A DNA stretch of 64,000 nucleotides from Acanthochlamys bracteata (lineage: Eukaryota; Streptophyta; Magnoliopsida; Pandanales; Velloziaceae). The stretch covers positions 2,109,489 through 2,173,488 of the forward strand of contig CM034144.1 in the NCBI GenBank assembly GCA_019914995.1, in the 5' to 3' direction. A program made the position numbers and the translations under genes. The notes beneath the pieces were generated by a model that was not told where the DNA came from, did not search any database, and saw only the letters and a program-made list of their open reading frames with translations. This document shows, one piece after another, positions 48,565-60,639 of this stretch (its first letter is position 1; every line of letters begins with the position of its first letter).

Positions 48565-51500
48565 CAAAAACCGGAACTGAAATTGATTGTTTGAATATTC
48601 AACCAACTCGGCACAAATTTTTGACTGGCCGCCTTAACTTTTAACTTAAATCTCTGTGTGAGTAAATTCTTGGGTGAAATGCTTCGTCTGTCCGAACTTT
48701 AAGATTGAAAATTTTCTTCACTTAAGTTGAGCTTCAGTAAAACAGCTTTCGAAGTTGGGTAGGGTACTGTTAATTAAGTCTGAATTACATAAACATTGAG
48801 TATGAACTGTATACAAAATGCTTGTAACATTGCTCGAGAAATAAAACTTCTAAAATCTGGATTGAGCTTGGCGCTGTGTACATTTACATGATAATTCTTT
48901 TTTTTTTTTAATTAAATGTTTGAATGAGATGGGTCGTTTAGAACTGAACGATAGATTAGAAGGAAAGAGCACCCAATCATAAATCAATAAAAATGTCACT
49001 GAAACAAAGATGAAGGATACAATCATAAAAATTTATACTTTTCTAAATAAAAAGTGAAAAAATACACTTGCAAAGTTACTTTCTACTGCAGATTTTGCCT
49101 TCTACCATATCATGTGTGAGGATTTGATGGGTGTTCTTCTTTCTTTTCTCGCCGTATTTGTTAGATGTGATGGAGAAAAATTGCAAGACAAAAGAGTAGT
49201 ACATCATGAATGAACATGTAAAGTAAATTCATAGTACATGGCCTTCTGAAAGCATGCACTTTTCTCTCAAACACTATACTCTCCACTGCAATTTCTCCTG
49301 ACATGTAATATGGAATTCCTTTGTTGGATGCAACAAATAGGTCCATACAAACACAATCAAATTGTCTTTATGAAGATTTTGAGTCTTTGTTGTTGTTTTT
49401 TTTTTTTTTTTTTTTTTTTTTGCGCATGATAATATTCTACAGAGCCACTCGCAAACATGTAGAAGTGATTTTGATTGCTTCTCATATTTGTTGATGTTCC
49501 ATGCTTCAACTTATGGTGTTTGGATTGGAACAACAAAGTTGAAAAATGAATGAAAAGGTTAATCATGCATAGAAGGTGTGACCTTAAAAGACTTGTATGT
49601 ATGCATATGCTATGCTTTGTTCATTCATGTTGATAGCAGCTGAAAAAACAAGACATGAAGGATTTATTCTTTGACATTGACATGAGAAGCTTCAGCTTTA
49701 CCAGAATCACATTAAAGAAGCAAAAAAGGTGAATTTTTCACTGTATTTTGTGATAGAGACCTGGCTGTTAATCAATTGAGTTGTTAAACTTTCTAAGTAA
49801 AGCAAAATAGCAATCATCATCGAAGTTAGAGAAACTCACTATCTTACAAGAGACACTTGAGCACTTCTAAATTATATGTGTTGGCTTTTAGAAACCTTCT
49901 AAAAACACTTAGTGACATTTTAGGTTGGACTTATTATAACTAATTTTAAAGCAAACAAGAAAAGAAAATTTCTTTTAATTGTTTAACCAAGAATGATGAT
50001 GAAAAAGTTGTGCCAAAGTTTATAATGGTGCATCTCATCATGTAGTTGTTTTCACAACATAAACAACAACAGACACAACACAGATGTTTCAGTTTTGTAA
50101 AATTAAACATTTTCATTAGTGTTCATGAATTTTATGGACAGCAACCTACTTTTTAATGGTTGTCATGTTTATTTTCGGATTTATTTGAAGATAAAGATTC
50201 TAATGTTAAGGCTGGCAAATACAGATTAGAGCTTTAAACAGATTGGAAAATCGTCTTTATGTTTTAAACATAACATAAAGTTTATTGGCAACTGGATGAT
50301 AGCGAGTACTGAACCAATTTAGAATTTGATCGTGTCAGTTGTCAACCCAACCAAAAAAATTTGATCACAAAGAAGCAGCTTTTCAGCTTCTCACGCTGTC
50401 AAATTAACTTTTGGTTTGTGGATTTGATGAGGAATGATAACAGGGTTTTGGATTAGCTTGAGAGACACATTTGTAAGAAATTGGTCTTGTGCTGTCACGG
50501 TTCAAACCAAAAAATTTATTATCATGAATATCAACTTCTCATTGATGTGCCATATATAAATCGATTCTTCTTGGTCCGGATAAACCGACCAAAAGGTTCC
50601 AACAATCTGGCAACTTACTTTTATAACTTGTATAAAGCTGGATAACTCTCAAATGCTTACATATCCTGCCAAAATATCACTGGGACAATAAGGTACTGCT
50701 TTAGGCTGGAAAAACACTTACTAGTACCTTAAGTTTATCTGAATCATTATTGGAAACAAGTATGCAATATTCTTGTCATTAATCTTTGCTCGTGGAAAGT
50801 GATTGAAAGTTTGACTTTAAAAATTTTGATCGTGTCACTTATTAACCTAACACAGCTAAAATTCACAAAAGCAGCTTTTGAGGCCATTATGAAGATCATC
50901 TTTCTGTAGAATCCATCCTGCAACACTACACTAGAATTTGGTTGGCATCTTCACAGTGGAAAGAAAGCAAGAAAGAAAATTCAAGGTTTGGGGCCCCAAG
51001 TCTTTTGGGCTCTGCATATTATCATTCCAAGCTAGCGAATTAATAATTTTTATCTTAATAATAAGAAGCAGTTGTGTTGTGAAAACCTTCATCTTATATT
51101 CTAGTAGCTCAATGAAAAGTTTCTTTTGCTGTAAAACATGCATTCCACAAGCGTCTGTCCCGGAAAGAATCGAGATCGCACATATTTCAATATAAAATAT
51201 GCCACAGCTGGATATCAATGGATCTAAAATGGATGCAAGCTTTACTTGGACTAGGCTTGAGGATCTTATTGGGCCTAATCGAGGCCTTGTCTAGTTGGGT
51301 TAGTTGGGGAGTTCTCTATGAGCTTAGGGCATTGTTAAGAAAAAGGGACATATCTTTAGCTGGACTCACTATTGACAATGCTATTTTTTAGATAAACCGG
51401 CACCGCCTGTAAGAACAGTCACCTCACCATTAGTGCTCGGCGCTATTAATCTTTATTGAATATAAAACTAAGTTAATTAGTCTCATATCAAATGAAAAAT

Positions 51501-52860
51501 TGGTTCATATATAAGATACATTAGTTTAAGCTTTTAGGGTAGATTAATATTTTTAATATATGGACCGGATTTTAAACAGAATTTTTATTTTAAAATTAAT
51601 TCTTCAATATTACTTTTTAATTTTTTTTCATTTCATATTTTTTAATATATATTTTATAAGTATTTATAAAATTTATTTAAAAATTTAGATAGTATAGAAA
51701 AATTTTACGTAATGAGATCTTTTTATTACATATTTTTATTATTTTTTTAGAAATAAAAAAATAGAGCTCATTTTTAAAAAAAATAAAAATATTTTTATTT
51801 AAAAAAATTTTATTTTATAAACAATTCCAAACGCACTTATAAGATGGTTTGGTAAGCGTCTGGTGCATATAATGGTTCTTACTTGCAGTGTGGTGAGCTA
51901 ATTAAGATGAGCAGTTTGACTCTCATAAACTTTCGTAAAATTAGTGATGTTAAGAATACATTTAATTGTTACTAACGGGCTGTGGTAGAGATTATTGATT
52001 ATATAAGTGAGTTGAATTAGTCTTGCATACAATAAAAATGAGATGAAGATTTCGTTTATAAATTAGGGAATTTCAAATCTATATATTGGTTTAAGATTTT
52101 TTGTTGAATTGCACTTTCTAATATATCGATTGGATCCTAAACGATATTCTTAAATTTAAAATTAACTTCGACGTAGTATTATCTACCAGTTCTACATTTT
52201 GAAAATTAGAAGAACTCCCTAGAAAATTTATATTATGGCTTTTAATGACTGCGGGGAGCTGGTTTAAGAGTAATGTGATGACTCTCGTTTGCTTCCACAT
52301 GGTGAGTGATAATTCGTACAATCTATGCTTTAAGGCTCTTGTTGTGCTGTAACGGAGGGAGGAGGTAGGTTTGGCTTAGATAATCTTGAACAATCAGCTT
52401 GGTGAGCGATAATGGTACTGGTGAGAAAAAATAATACGAGTGGCTCAATCTTGGAAAGGCAATCGGTGGATTCAAAAGTGAGTTGGACTCCTAAAGTAAA
52501 ACTAAGATGAGAATAATATTCATATAATAGAGAGTTGTATAAATTATTGGTTTAAAATTTTGAATTTGATTGGGCTTTGTAATGTACAGATGAACTATTA
52601 AATTGGGATTGAAATTCCCCGCTACATGTTGATTTATTTTGTTCTTCTTAAAAACAAAAAAATCCTCAAATCGTGCTCTTGCAGAGTAGAGAGTTGCATC
52701 TTTTGAAATGTCATTTGCCTATAATTGAAATCATATTTCCAGTGTGCCCAAATCTACATATGCGCACTCCAAATATTATACCAAGCTTATGGACATGCCA
52801 AGTTACTAAACCTATTATTGCTCAACACTTGAATGAAAAAGTTTACCTTCATTAGCTGCA
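48565..52860. other. Spacer between the two MIR396 hairpins
   Basis: 49396-49421 is a poly-T tract. 51530-51842 is AT-rich; its right edge (reverse complement AGTGCGTTTGGAATTG) matches the left end of the Harbinger element at 55456, so a Tourist-like MITE end is present at about 51820-51842, but its partner was not found. No coding sequence or other RNA gene was recognised. Confidence 0.45.
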
Positions 52861-52864
52861 TCAT

Positions 52865-52978
52865 GTCCAACCTCTCCATACATTCCCACAGCTGTCCTGA
52901 ACTTCCTTAACAACATACATTCATATCAATGGCCTCAGAAGTTCAAGAAAGCCGTGGAAAGGGATGAAGAGTATTGCA
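52865..52978 (-). ncRNA. MIR396: MIR396 precursor, copy 2 (variant with G at position 7)
   Basis: The mature strand occupies 52959-52939 on the minus strand and begins UUCCACGGCUUUCUUG, differing from copy 1 by G instead of A at position 7 and by a final U. The star strand at 52902-52882 begins GUUCAGGACAGCUGUGGG. They pair over 19 positions with one U:C mismatch at mature position 11 and several G:U pairs, leaving 2-nt overhangs at both 3' ends. The loop is 36 nt, and the lower stem continues as CATCCCTTT / CCATACATT. miR396 variants with this G are known in other plants. GRF mRNAs are the expected targets, where position 7 would form a G:U pair. The loop and star differ strongly from copy 1, so the two are not a recent duplicate. 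Confidence 0.93.
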
Positions 52979-53161
52979 AATTATCTCTATCTCGATCTCG
53001 ATCGATCTCTCCCATTTCAGCAAAGATTAACAAAGACCAGGAACTGCAAAAGAACTCGAAAGGAATTCATATACAACTATCGATGGGTTCAGAACTAGAT
53101 ATAGCTGCTAATGACTGCTAGCTTAGAAGCGCTCGATGTATGTCAAACTAAGTCTTCTGAT

Positions 53162-53172
53162 GATTTATAAGC
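53162..53172 (-). promoter_or_regulatory. TATA-like box of MIR396 copy 2
   Basis: On the minus strand CTTATAAATCA lies about 208 bases upstream of the mature miRNA, the same distance as in copy 1. A pyrimidine-rich segment follows between it and the hairpin. Confidence 0.5.
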
Positions 53173-53199
53173 ACTCTGGCTAGAGGGAGCTTGGCTAGA

Positions 53200-55450
53200 T
53201 GGGTGCTTACTTGTTTCTCTTCCTTGGCTTTTTTCGTACTGAAAATATTGTTTAATTAATGAGTTTGTCCAACTTAATTCGATATTGTCAGGGTAAAACA
53301 ATATATGTAATTTAGCTAGCAATTTTTCCCCTCCACAGGCCAGAGATCAGAAACATCATGATTCCATTTACTTTCGCAGTAACAGTTCTCAGATTTTCAT
53401 CTTATATATATGTATGTCGGTGGTGAACGTAGCTTGCTAGATATATACATTTGAAATAGTTCCAGTTGTTTGTGCATGAAGTCATCAACTAATAAAGATT
53501 GGAATCATGCGAAAGCAACAGAACGACGAAGAAGATGATGATCATGAAAATCGAATTAATTTCGCCCTTTTGCCGGGACGTGGGACCGATAATGGATGGA
53601 TCGATGGTTAATTTGCCATCAGAAATTTATACAAAGGTCCCAAATCACGTATGCATATGGCTGTTGACGAGTATTAAATTAACGTTTTCTCCTTTGCAAT
53701 ATTGTGGCCAATAGTAATAAAGAGAAAACAGGTTTCAGGTACTACTGCAACTACTTAACTTCAGCAACAAGCTATGATTTATTCTTGCACTATATTTCCT
53801 CTATATGCATAAATTGATAAACCATAGTATACCAGCAACATGAATTAGTCATCAGCAATTAATCCAATTCAATTCGATCGGTACGTGAGAAAGCGTGCGG
53901 CATCTACATTGTTTCTACAATTCAGCTTTCCAGAAAATACTCAGGAGAAGATATGATTAATGTTCTCGACATTTACAGATCCAATAATTCAAATGAATGA
54001 ATGAAATCTACTGGAAATGAATACAGTCTATAGATCGATAGAATGTATCCGTTTCGTTTCACGGTGCATGATTACAGAAATGCCAGCCTGGTGATACGGA
54101 CCACAAACGAAGATCTGACAATTTAACTCTACCTATATATACCATGAGCCGCAGCTATCAGTGTACTATAGCTAGCTATTCCACCGCCCATCGGAGCAGG
54201 CAGGCATTCGTACTCATTCTTCATTACTCTCTCCAGCTTTCCTACCAAAGTGTGTGCTTTTGTTGTCCAATAGCAGTTGAGATTCACACTAGCTATCATC
54301 ATGGTAAAACTTTTTCCAAGTTTTACTATAAATGAGATTACTTACTTACAATAAAGTTATGAAAATATTTCATCAAACATGCGATGGTCACAGAAGGTGA
54401 AGTTTCTTGAATACTATCATCAGATTCGTTCACTAGCTAGCTAGCTAACATTGGCACTCTTTAGTAGATCAAAGTGAGTGGTACCACCTGAAACACGGCC
54501 GAAAACTTCGGGGCCAGGTCTCATGCACATGGTGCCTGCCCACAGTACCTCTTGCCCTATCACACACTGGCGAATCGGTGATCACTACTCCCATAAGGCC
54601 AGTGTGGTATATGTACGAATTTTAGATCAATCAGGTTTCTCCAACACGCAAGTGTGCGTGCGTGCAGGCCGGAACTTCTTTGTTGGTGTTGTATCGCTTT
54701 CCATGCCATCTTGATCAAACGTGCAGACGAAAGAACGAACGATCTATCTCTTTGTTGTGGGCCTGCAGGCAGCAGCAAGATATGTTCCTATATCGATCGG
54801 CTGAATTGCGAGTAGTACTGAAGATGAGTTGGTACTACAGCTTTTGTGCAGATATGTAGCTAGCCAGCTTAGCTAGAAGGCTAATGAGTGAACGAAAAAA
54901 TGAAAAACATCTCATCGTACTACATTTAGTGATTGCATTGCATTTCTCTGAAAACTTTCTGTCCATAAAAAAAAGGTAATCCTACTTCATGACTTGCTCG
55001 TGCTGAAACTTCACGTTTCTTGGGTCCATTGATGTACATTTAAGAGCTATACGTAATGCTCGTGGCCTACTGACTCGTGCATTACAAACAAAAAAAATGT
55101 ACATAAAGCTAGGGCAAAAGTTCTGTAAGTTAGAAAAACCTGAAAAAATTTGTAACTGTTATTAAGTAAGATTTGGTGCAGTAGCTTAAAATGAGTAATC
55201 GGAGATGATTAACATGTACAGATTATATAATGGGACCGTTTGTTCTTGGTGACCATTAAATATAAATTGTACTGGAAAAGAGACAGAGAGAATATAGCTA
55301 CAGTTTTGATTTTAAGTACATTCATTCATGCATGTCAAGAATATACTCAAAGCAATTTAAGAGCAGTTATTGTTGTTTGGAACCATAGAACATCTTCACT
55401 TCTTCGCTTCTGAGTACTAAAGTGGTGATCGCGCACGTTACAGAGTGCTT
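53200..55450. other. Upstream of MIR396 copy 2; no gene recognised
   Basis: 54470-54760 is relatively GC-rich and non-repetitive, with short open frames on both strands but none with a known domain. 54434-54450 is a GCTAGCTAGCTAGC run. The function is unknown; it could be distal promoter or an unannotated non-coding transcript. Confidence 0.4.
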
Positions 55451-55993
55451 ATTAAGGATGCGTTTGGAATTGCGCATGAAAAGAAGTTTTTACAAAGAAA
55501 AAATAGCTTTTGAGAAACGTAAAAAAAAGGAGCTTTTATATAGAGGTATTTGGTAGTACTTTTGGATAAGCAGCTTTTCAAGTGAAGAGATTTGAAAATT
55601 ACTGATTTATTCTTTGATGTTTTGTGTTAGTTATTGATGTATATATACTAAATTGTTGATGCTATTTTGAATAAAATACTTATTTAAAAAATATTATATT
55701 CAATAAAGTGATTTTGTATTGATTTTTTTTTAAAATAAAAATACTTAAATTAATTATTTTATATAAATATCTGTTTAAATTAAAATTATTATTATTTTGG
55801 AAAATAATTTGTTAAATAATTATTTAAAATATTTGTTAAATAATTGATAGTTAAATAATTTATTAAATATTGAAAAAGTTGTTAAGTATTTAATAATTTC
55901 TTAAATAATGTATTAAATTATTTTGAATAATATTTGTACTTTTGACATAATTGTAAAAGTATGAATAAATAATCACACATTAGTTAAAAATAA

Positions 55994-57359
55994 TTATACA
56001 TTTGACATTCTCATAGCAATAGCATCGCGATATACATGCCAGTTCGAAATATTTTCACCAGTATCTATCTCTACCGACGTAACATTAGACGTACTACACG
56101 ATGCTTCTACGGTTGACGGGATAAAACTTTCATATTCTGCTACTGAGAACGTCACATCGGACGTACCGTGCTTTCTGATAAAGTTATGAACTGTCATTGT
56201 AGCAATGACAATATCTCGTTGATCATCAATGTCATATGGTGGCATATCTTCTAAAATTTTAAATCGAGCTTTCCATACGCCAAAGGTACGTTCGATAATA
56301 CTTTTGCAGGAAGAGTGGAGCCGGTTGAATTTTTCTCTTGGACCTCTTGGTTTCCGCAGCTGTGCTGTTCCTGCACGTCGAAAATCACTGAGATGATATC
56401 TGATGCCTTCACCTGTATACGGCGCCATATACCCAACTCTGTGTGCATAACCAGCATCCACCAGATAATACTTGTTGCCTAAAGGATGAGGAAACTTATG
56501 CTCTGGGTTACATAATACTTCGTTGAAAACCTTACTATCGTGAGCACTTCCTTCCCATCCAGCCAATACAAAGGTGAAGCACATATTGAAATCACAGACT
56601 GTAAGAATGTTGTGAGTAGGATATCCTTTACGGCCAATGTAAGATAGCTGCTCACCAGTTTGCAGTGTAGTTTTGATATGAGTTCCGTCAAATGCTCCAA
56701 TATAATCCTATAATAAAATATCCGATGTTCAAATCGGCAAAAATAAATTTTTCGTATTATAAAAAGTATACGCTACTATAATGAAAAATTAATTATTTAC
56801 TTGAAACCACGGAAGATATTGTGTGTTCTCTCGTTTGTGGTAGATGACCCCTTCATTATAGTAGCGATGCGGCCGTAAACTGTTTTGATAATTATAATAG
56901 AGCTTTCAACACCTTGTGAATATGCCTAGAAATTGTTTCTTCCGAATGATTAAACATCTCCTGAAGTACTCTATTTGAAGTTCTATGGACACAAGTTAAA
57001 AAGAATATTCCAATGCTCTCCTCGACCGTTGTTGATCTTGTTGGTTTCAAACCGTAGTCACGTGTCAAACATTGACATAATGTCCGAAAAAGATCTTTCT
57101 TCATACGAAAATTTGAGCAGCAGCGACTCTCATTTTTCTTTAATATTTTCAAAATAAATCGATGACCTGTGCGTATGGATGTACGGTACGGATTTTTGAT
57201 TTTGTTGTGTAAACATATAGCCGCAGCATGGTAACCAGCGCGTCTCATGATTTGTGCCCAGCTATCGTTATCTTGGCTATTCGCATCATTTTCAGAAATA
57301 TCCACCCGATCATCCAAAACGGACATCCAAACATCCATCGAATCATCTGAGTCACTCAT
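55994..57359 (-). pseudogene. Harbinger DDE nuclease (transposase), two lesions
   Basis: Exon 1 runs 57359-56801 from MSDSDDSMDVWM; a 93-bp GT-AG intron (56800-56708) follows; exon 2 runs 56707-55994. Exon 2 opens DYIGAFDGTHIK with the first catalytic aspartate. Then come QTGEQLSYIGRKGYPT, the second aspartate in GSAHDSKVFNEVL, YYLVDAGYAHR, and the glutamate in SIIERTFGVWKARFKIL. All three catalytic residues are intact. Exon 1 is broken near its end: the frame HKVLKALL is followed by TAA, where copy 1 has CGA, and after LSKQF two bases are missing before RPHRYYNEGVIYHKREN. Corrected length would be about 424 residues, normal for the family. It was probably active recently in evolutionary terms. 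Confidence 0.9.
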
Positions 57360-57656
57360 TTCACTACACAAATATAAATATACCAATCAGTATTGAAAAA
57401 CAACCACTAAGCAAGCATATGCATTACCGTAAAAACTCTATAACTTAACTAACACTCATATTAAATAATATTATAAAATTACAATTTTGAATTCAACAAT
57501 ACAAACAGCAAACATAAATTCATTAAGGCGATAAAATAAACACTTAGTACAATACTCACGAAACCAACATAAGAATTCTCTAAACTTAAATTAACAAATA
57601 CTTAGTACAATATTCACGAAACAAATATAAAAATTCTCCAAACTTAAATTAACAAT

Positions 57657-58643
57657 TCAAATACTACTCGATGTTTTTCTCATATACTCATCATAATTAA
57701 ACTCTAACCACGCCAAACGACAATCATTATCTGGCTGTTCTAAAAAAACAAACTGATTAGCTGGTTTGGTTAGAAGATTCGTGGAGTAGCTCCAGAATCT
57801 TGTGCCCGGATTGATTCCGTTTCCCGCCATCTCCTTGAGCATACGCATACACTTCATCTGATTGTTTACTTGTTCTCCCTCTGCTCCCGTAGACGTTGTC
57901 CGGCTAGTTGAACTGATGACATCCACAAGTGTATCCAAACTCTCCTGCAGTGATCGTCTTCTCTTGGCTGTGTTGGAAACAAGCCTCGAGCTCAAAGGAA
58001 ACAAATCTTGCTCAGTAGCAACAACTGGTGGAGGTTGATCACCATCATCACTGCTATCACTGCCCTCCTGGTTAGACCTGCCTTCAGCTACGACATCTCT
58101 CCCAACTATAGCTGCTGACCTTGCTCTCCTCCCCGTCGCAACACTATCTTCAAATAGACGACCGTACCTATCACGAATTAAGGATAAATCTCTACCCTTA
58201 AACTTTTTCAACTTATAGTTAGCCTATAGAAATAATAAAAAATCAGTTAAAATATAGTATTATAAAAAAAAAAAAAAACACAGTTTATAAATAACAAGCA
58301 GCTAATGTACCTTAGTCTTCGCGTCCCACCACTCATCATCAGCAATGATCGTGTTGCGTTCAGCATCCCATCCCAAACCTGACTCACCGAAGACTAATTT
58401 CTTATACAATTTTCATTCAGTCTTCATATTATCCCAATGATTTTTGAATTGAGTTTTGTCGTACGTCTCCCTAAAATATTCATTAAATGCACGACGGATA
58501 TTACCCCAACCCTCTGTATTGAAGTGAGTCGTGGGTTTATTACCCTTTCGAATTTCTTCAGCAGCAAGTTCAACAAATTTTCTACAGTAAATCTCCGACC
58601 AATGCGCTATTTCACTACGACGCTTCTTTTTTGGTGTAGACAT
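57657..58643 (-). pseudogene. Harbinger Myb/SANT-like DNA-binding protein, one internal stop
   Basis: Exon 1 is 58643-58311 and exon 2 is 58223-57657, separated by an 87-bp intron (donor GTACAT, acceptor CTATAG). The joined frame is 300 codons including the terminal stop, uninterrupted except for TGA at codon 77. That stop falls at the conserved tryptophan of the DNMK.EWKLYKKL motif. The N-terminal SANT-like part includes HWSEIYCRKFVELAAEEIRK and TEGWGNIRRAFNEYF. The middle carries an acidic linker (SDSSDDGDQPPP). The C-terminus has RFWSYSTNLLTKPANQ and LAWLEFNYDEYMRKT. In this superfamily the protein assists the nuclease by binding DNA and aiding nuclear import. Copy 1 has a stop at the same codon. 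Confidence 0.88.
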
Positions 58644-58809
58644 TCTTTTTTGTATAATTAAAAAAAATCTTATGTCGTAAATATCGTAAATAAGCTACCA
58701 TAACAAGAATTACAACAAACCAGTCCTACGCAGTTATAATCTTATATCAAACTAGTTACCTATGAAGCACGCAAATTCTTCACCACAGTTATGTTATGCT
58801 ACTTACTTA

Positions 58810-59170
58810 TGAAAACTCTACTGCCCTGCCCCATAAAAAAATTATACTGCCCCACCTTAACAAAACTCTACTATTTTTGTGTAGGATCACCACGCCTCTA
58901 ACAAAAAATTTCTCGCCCAACTCTACTACTGGCCCCCTTTAACAAAACTCTACTACTGTCCCCCCTGTGTAAGAAACCCCCTACTGTCCTCCCTTAACAA
59001 AAATCTACCATCGAGTGTAAGAAAACCCCCCACGCCCAACTCTACTACGCCCCTTAACAAAACTCTACTATCTTTACTTTGTGTAGGAAACCCCCATCGC
59101 CCCTTTAACAAAACTCTACTACCCCCTTGCTGTAGAAAAACTCTACTGCCCTCTTCAATAAAAAATTCTA
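58810..59170. repeat. Degenerate tandem repeat with CTACTG-CCCC units
   Basis: About ten imperfect units of the form CTCTACTACTGCCCCCCTTAACAAAA, irregular in spacing (about 25-45 bases), lie just upstream of the Myb-like gene of Harbinger copy 2. There is no coding potential. Confidence 0.7.
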
Positions 59171-60639
59171 CCTATTTCAGAAAAATAACTTCTTATTATA
59201 AACATAACCCAGAAAGCCTAATCTCCATAAACACACTGGAAGTATTAGAACCTATCCAAACGTAAAATTTACATATACTGGCACTAGTTTCCTGATCACA
59301 TTAAAAATCTCCTTTACATTGATATTAAAAAGCTAAGTTCAGAAACTAAAACATTCAGCAATTGTCATATTAAATGACTGATACTGACCAATACATTTCA
59401 GTTTAATAGACTAAAAATGCCTAAAGCTAAATTTCCATATACAAGGCCAGATTATATTTAAAATTTTGAGATAGAAACACTACAATCAGAAGTAACAAGC
59501 TAAGCAAGAAGACAGTAGGCAGACTCCATAGAATGGTGTAACTACTGTCACCAAGCAAAGCTTGATTTGGTAGCTATTCCAAGAAAAATAAATGTATTCG
59601 GTTTTGTCTTTCAGATAATCAAACAATGACAAACTGCACTGTTTTCGTAGCATTAGCGGGGATAAAAACATCAACAAATAGCAAGACTCGTTTCATATGC
59701 AAAAGCCAACATTCCGCTATTAGCAAACGATTAAAATCTACTTGATTAGTTGTCAGACACCGAAATCTATATAATGCTGCCAAAATATGACAAAATTTGG
59801 CACCAATTAGCAGAAGATCACACATTGTCCTTGCCAAGTACGTCTAATTCCAAAGACATCAATCAAAATACTTTCAGAACAGAACTAACGTGTAGAATCC
59901 AACTACATTCTATAGATCAAACCTATTCAAACAAGATCTAGTGAACTAATCGAGAACAAAATCAAATCGCCAATTTGAATCTTAACTCCAAAAACAAGAA
60001 CACGGGCATAATTAGTAATAGATCTCTAGATAACAGAACCCAATGATCACAACAACACAACAAAACCAAAATAAACAACAAGAATCGAAACCGAAAGAGC
60101 AAAGAAAAAACAAAATTGAAATCAAAAGAAGAGAGAAGGCGGGAAAGAGTGAAGAAGACTCACCAGAGAAGGGGAACAAAAAGAGGGCTTGTGGATCGAG
60201 GAGAGGAAGACGTCCGAGATCTACAAAACAAGGCCTGGTTTTTTTCCCCCTCTGTTGTTTTGTTGACAACGGGCCGAAAAGAAAACCCTAGGTAGCTCTC
60301 CGGTGAGATCGCCTCCTCCGACGTCGAAATCCAGACGAAGAGAACCGCCGTGGCGAGCTGTGAGCGGAAGGAGGATCTCGAGAGAAAACACACCGCCGCT
60401 GCGCCGCTGTCGAGCTGCAAATACGTTAGGTTTGATGTAAGTTATGCTTATATGATTGCATATTTTGTAAATATTTAGTAAACATATAATTGATAAGGGA
60501 ATGACGCTGTGCTGTGCGTTTGGTTCAGCGAAGGGAGCGTTTCTCAACCAAACGCGTTCAACTAACACACTGTACTGTGCAGTGCATTTGGGGAACGAAA
60601 ATTTCCCCAAACGCACTGCCAAACACCCCCCTAGATTTG

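Larger units (their letters stand above)
55456..60631 (-). mobile_element. PIF/Harbinger element, copy 2 (nearly intact)
   Basis: The left end GGATGCGTTTGGAATTGCGC and the right end (reverse complement GGGGGTGTTTGGCAGTGCGTT) are imperfect inverted repeats. The flanks TAA (55453-55455) and CTA (60631-60633) approximate the TWA target. Both genes of an autonomous Harbinger are present on the minus strand: a Myb/SANT-like protein (58643-57657) and a DDE nuclease (57359-55994). The 5' leader near 60410-60290 resembles copy 1. Only a few lesions disable it: one stop in the Myb-like gene, one stop and a 2-base loss in the nuclease gene. The sub-region 58810-59170 is a degenerate tandem repeat absent from copy 1. 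Confidence 0.85.

Noticed and set aside
60012-60622. Overlapping frames of 82-133 codons near the right end of Harbinger copy 2
   Set aside because: They lie in the element's leader and terminal repeat, are compositionally biased (KEQRK, serine/phenylalanine runs) and match nothing; treated as transposon leader.
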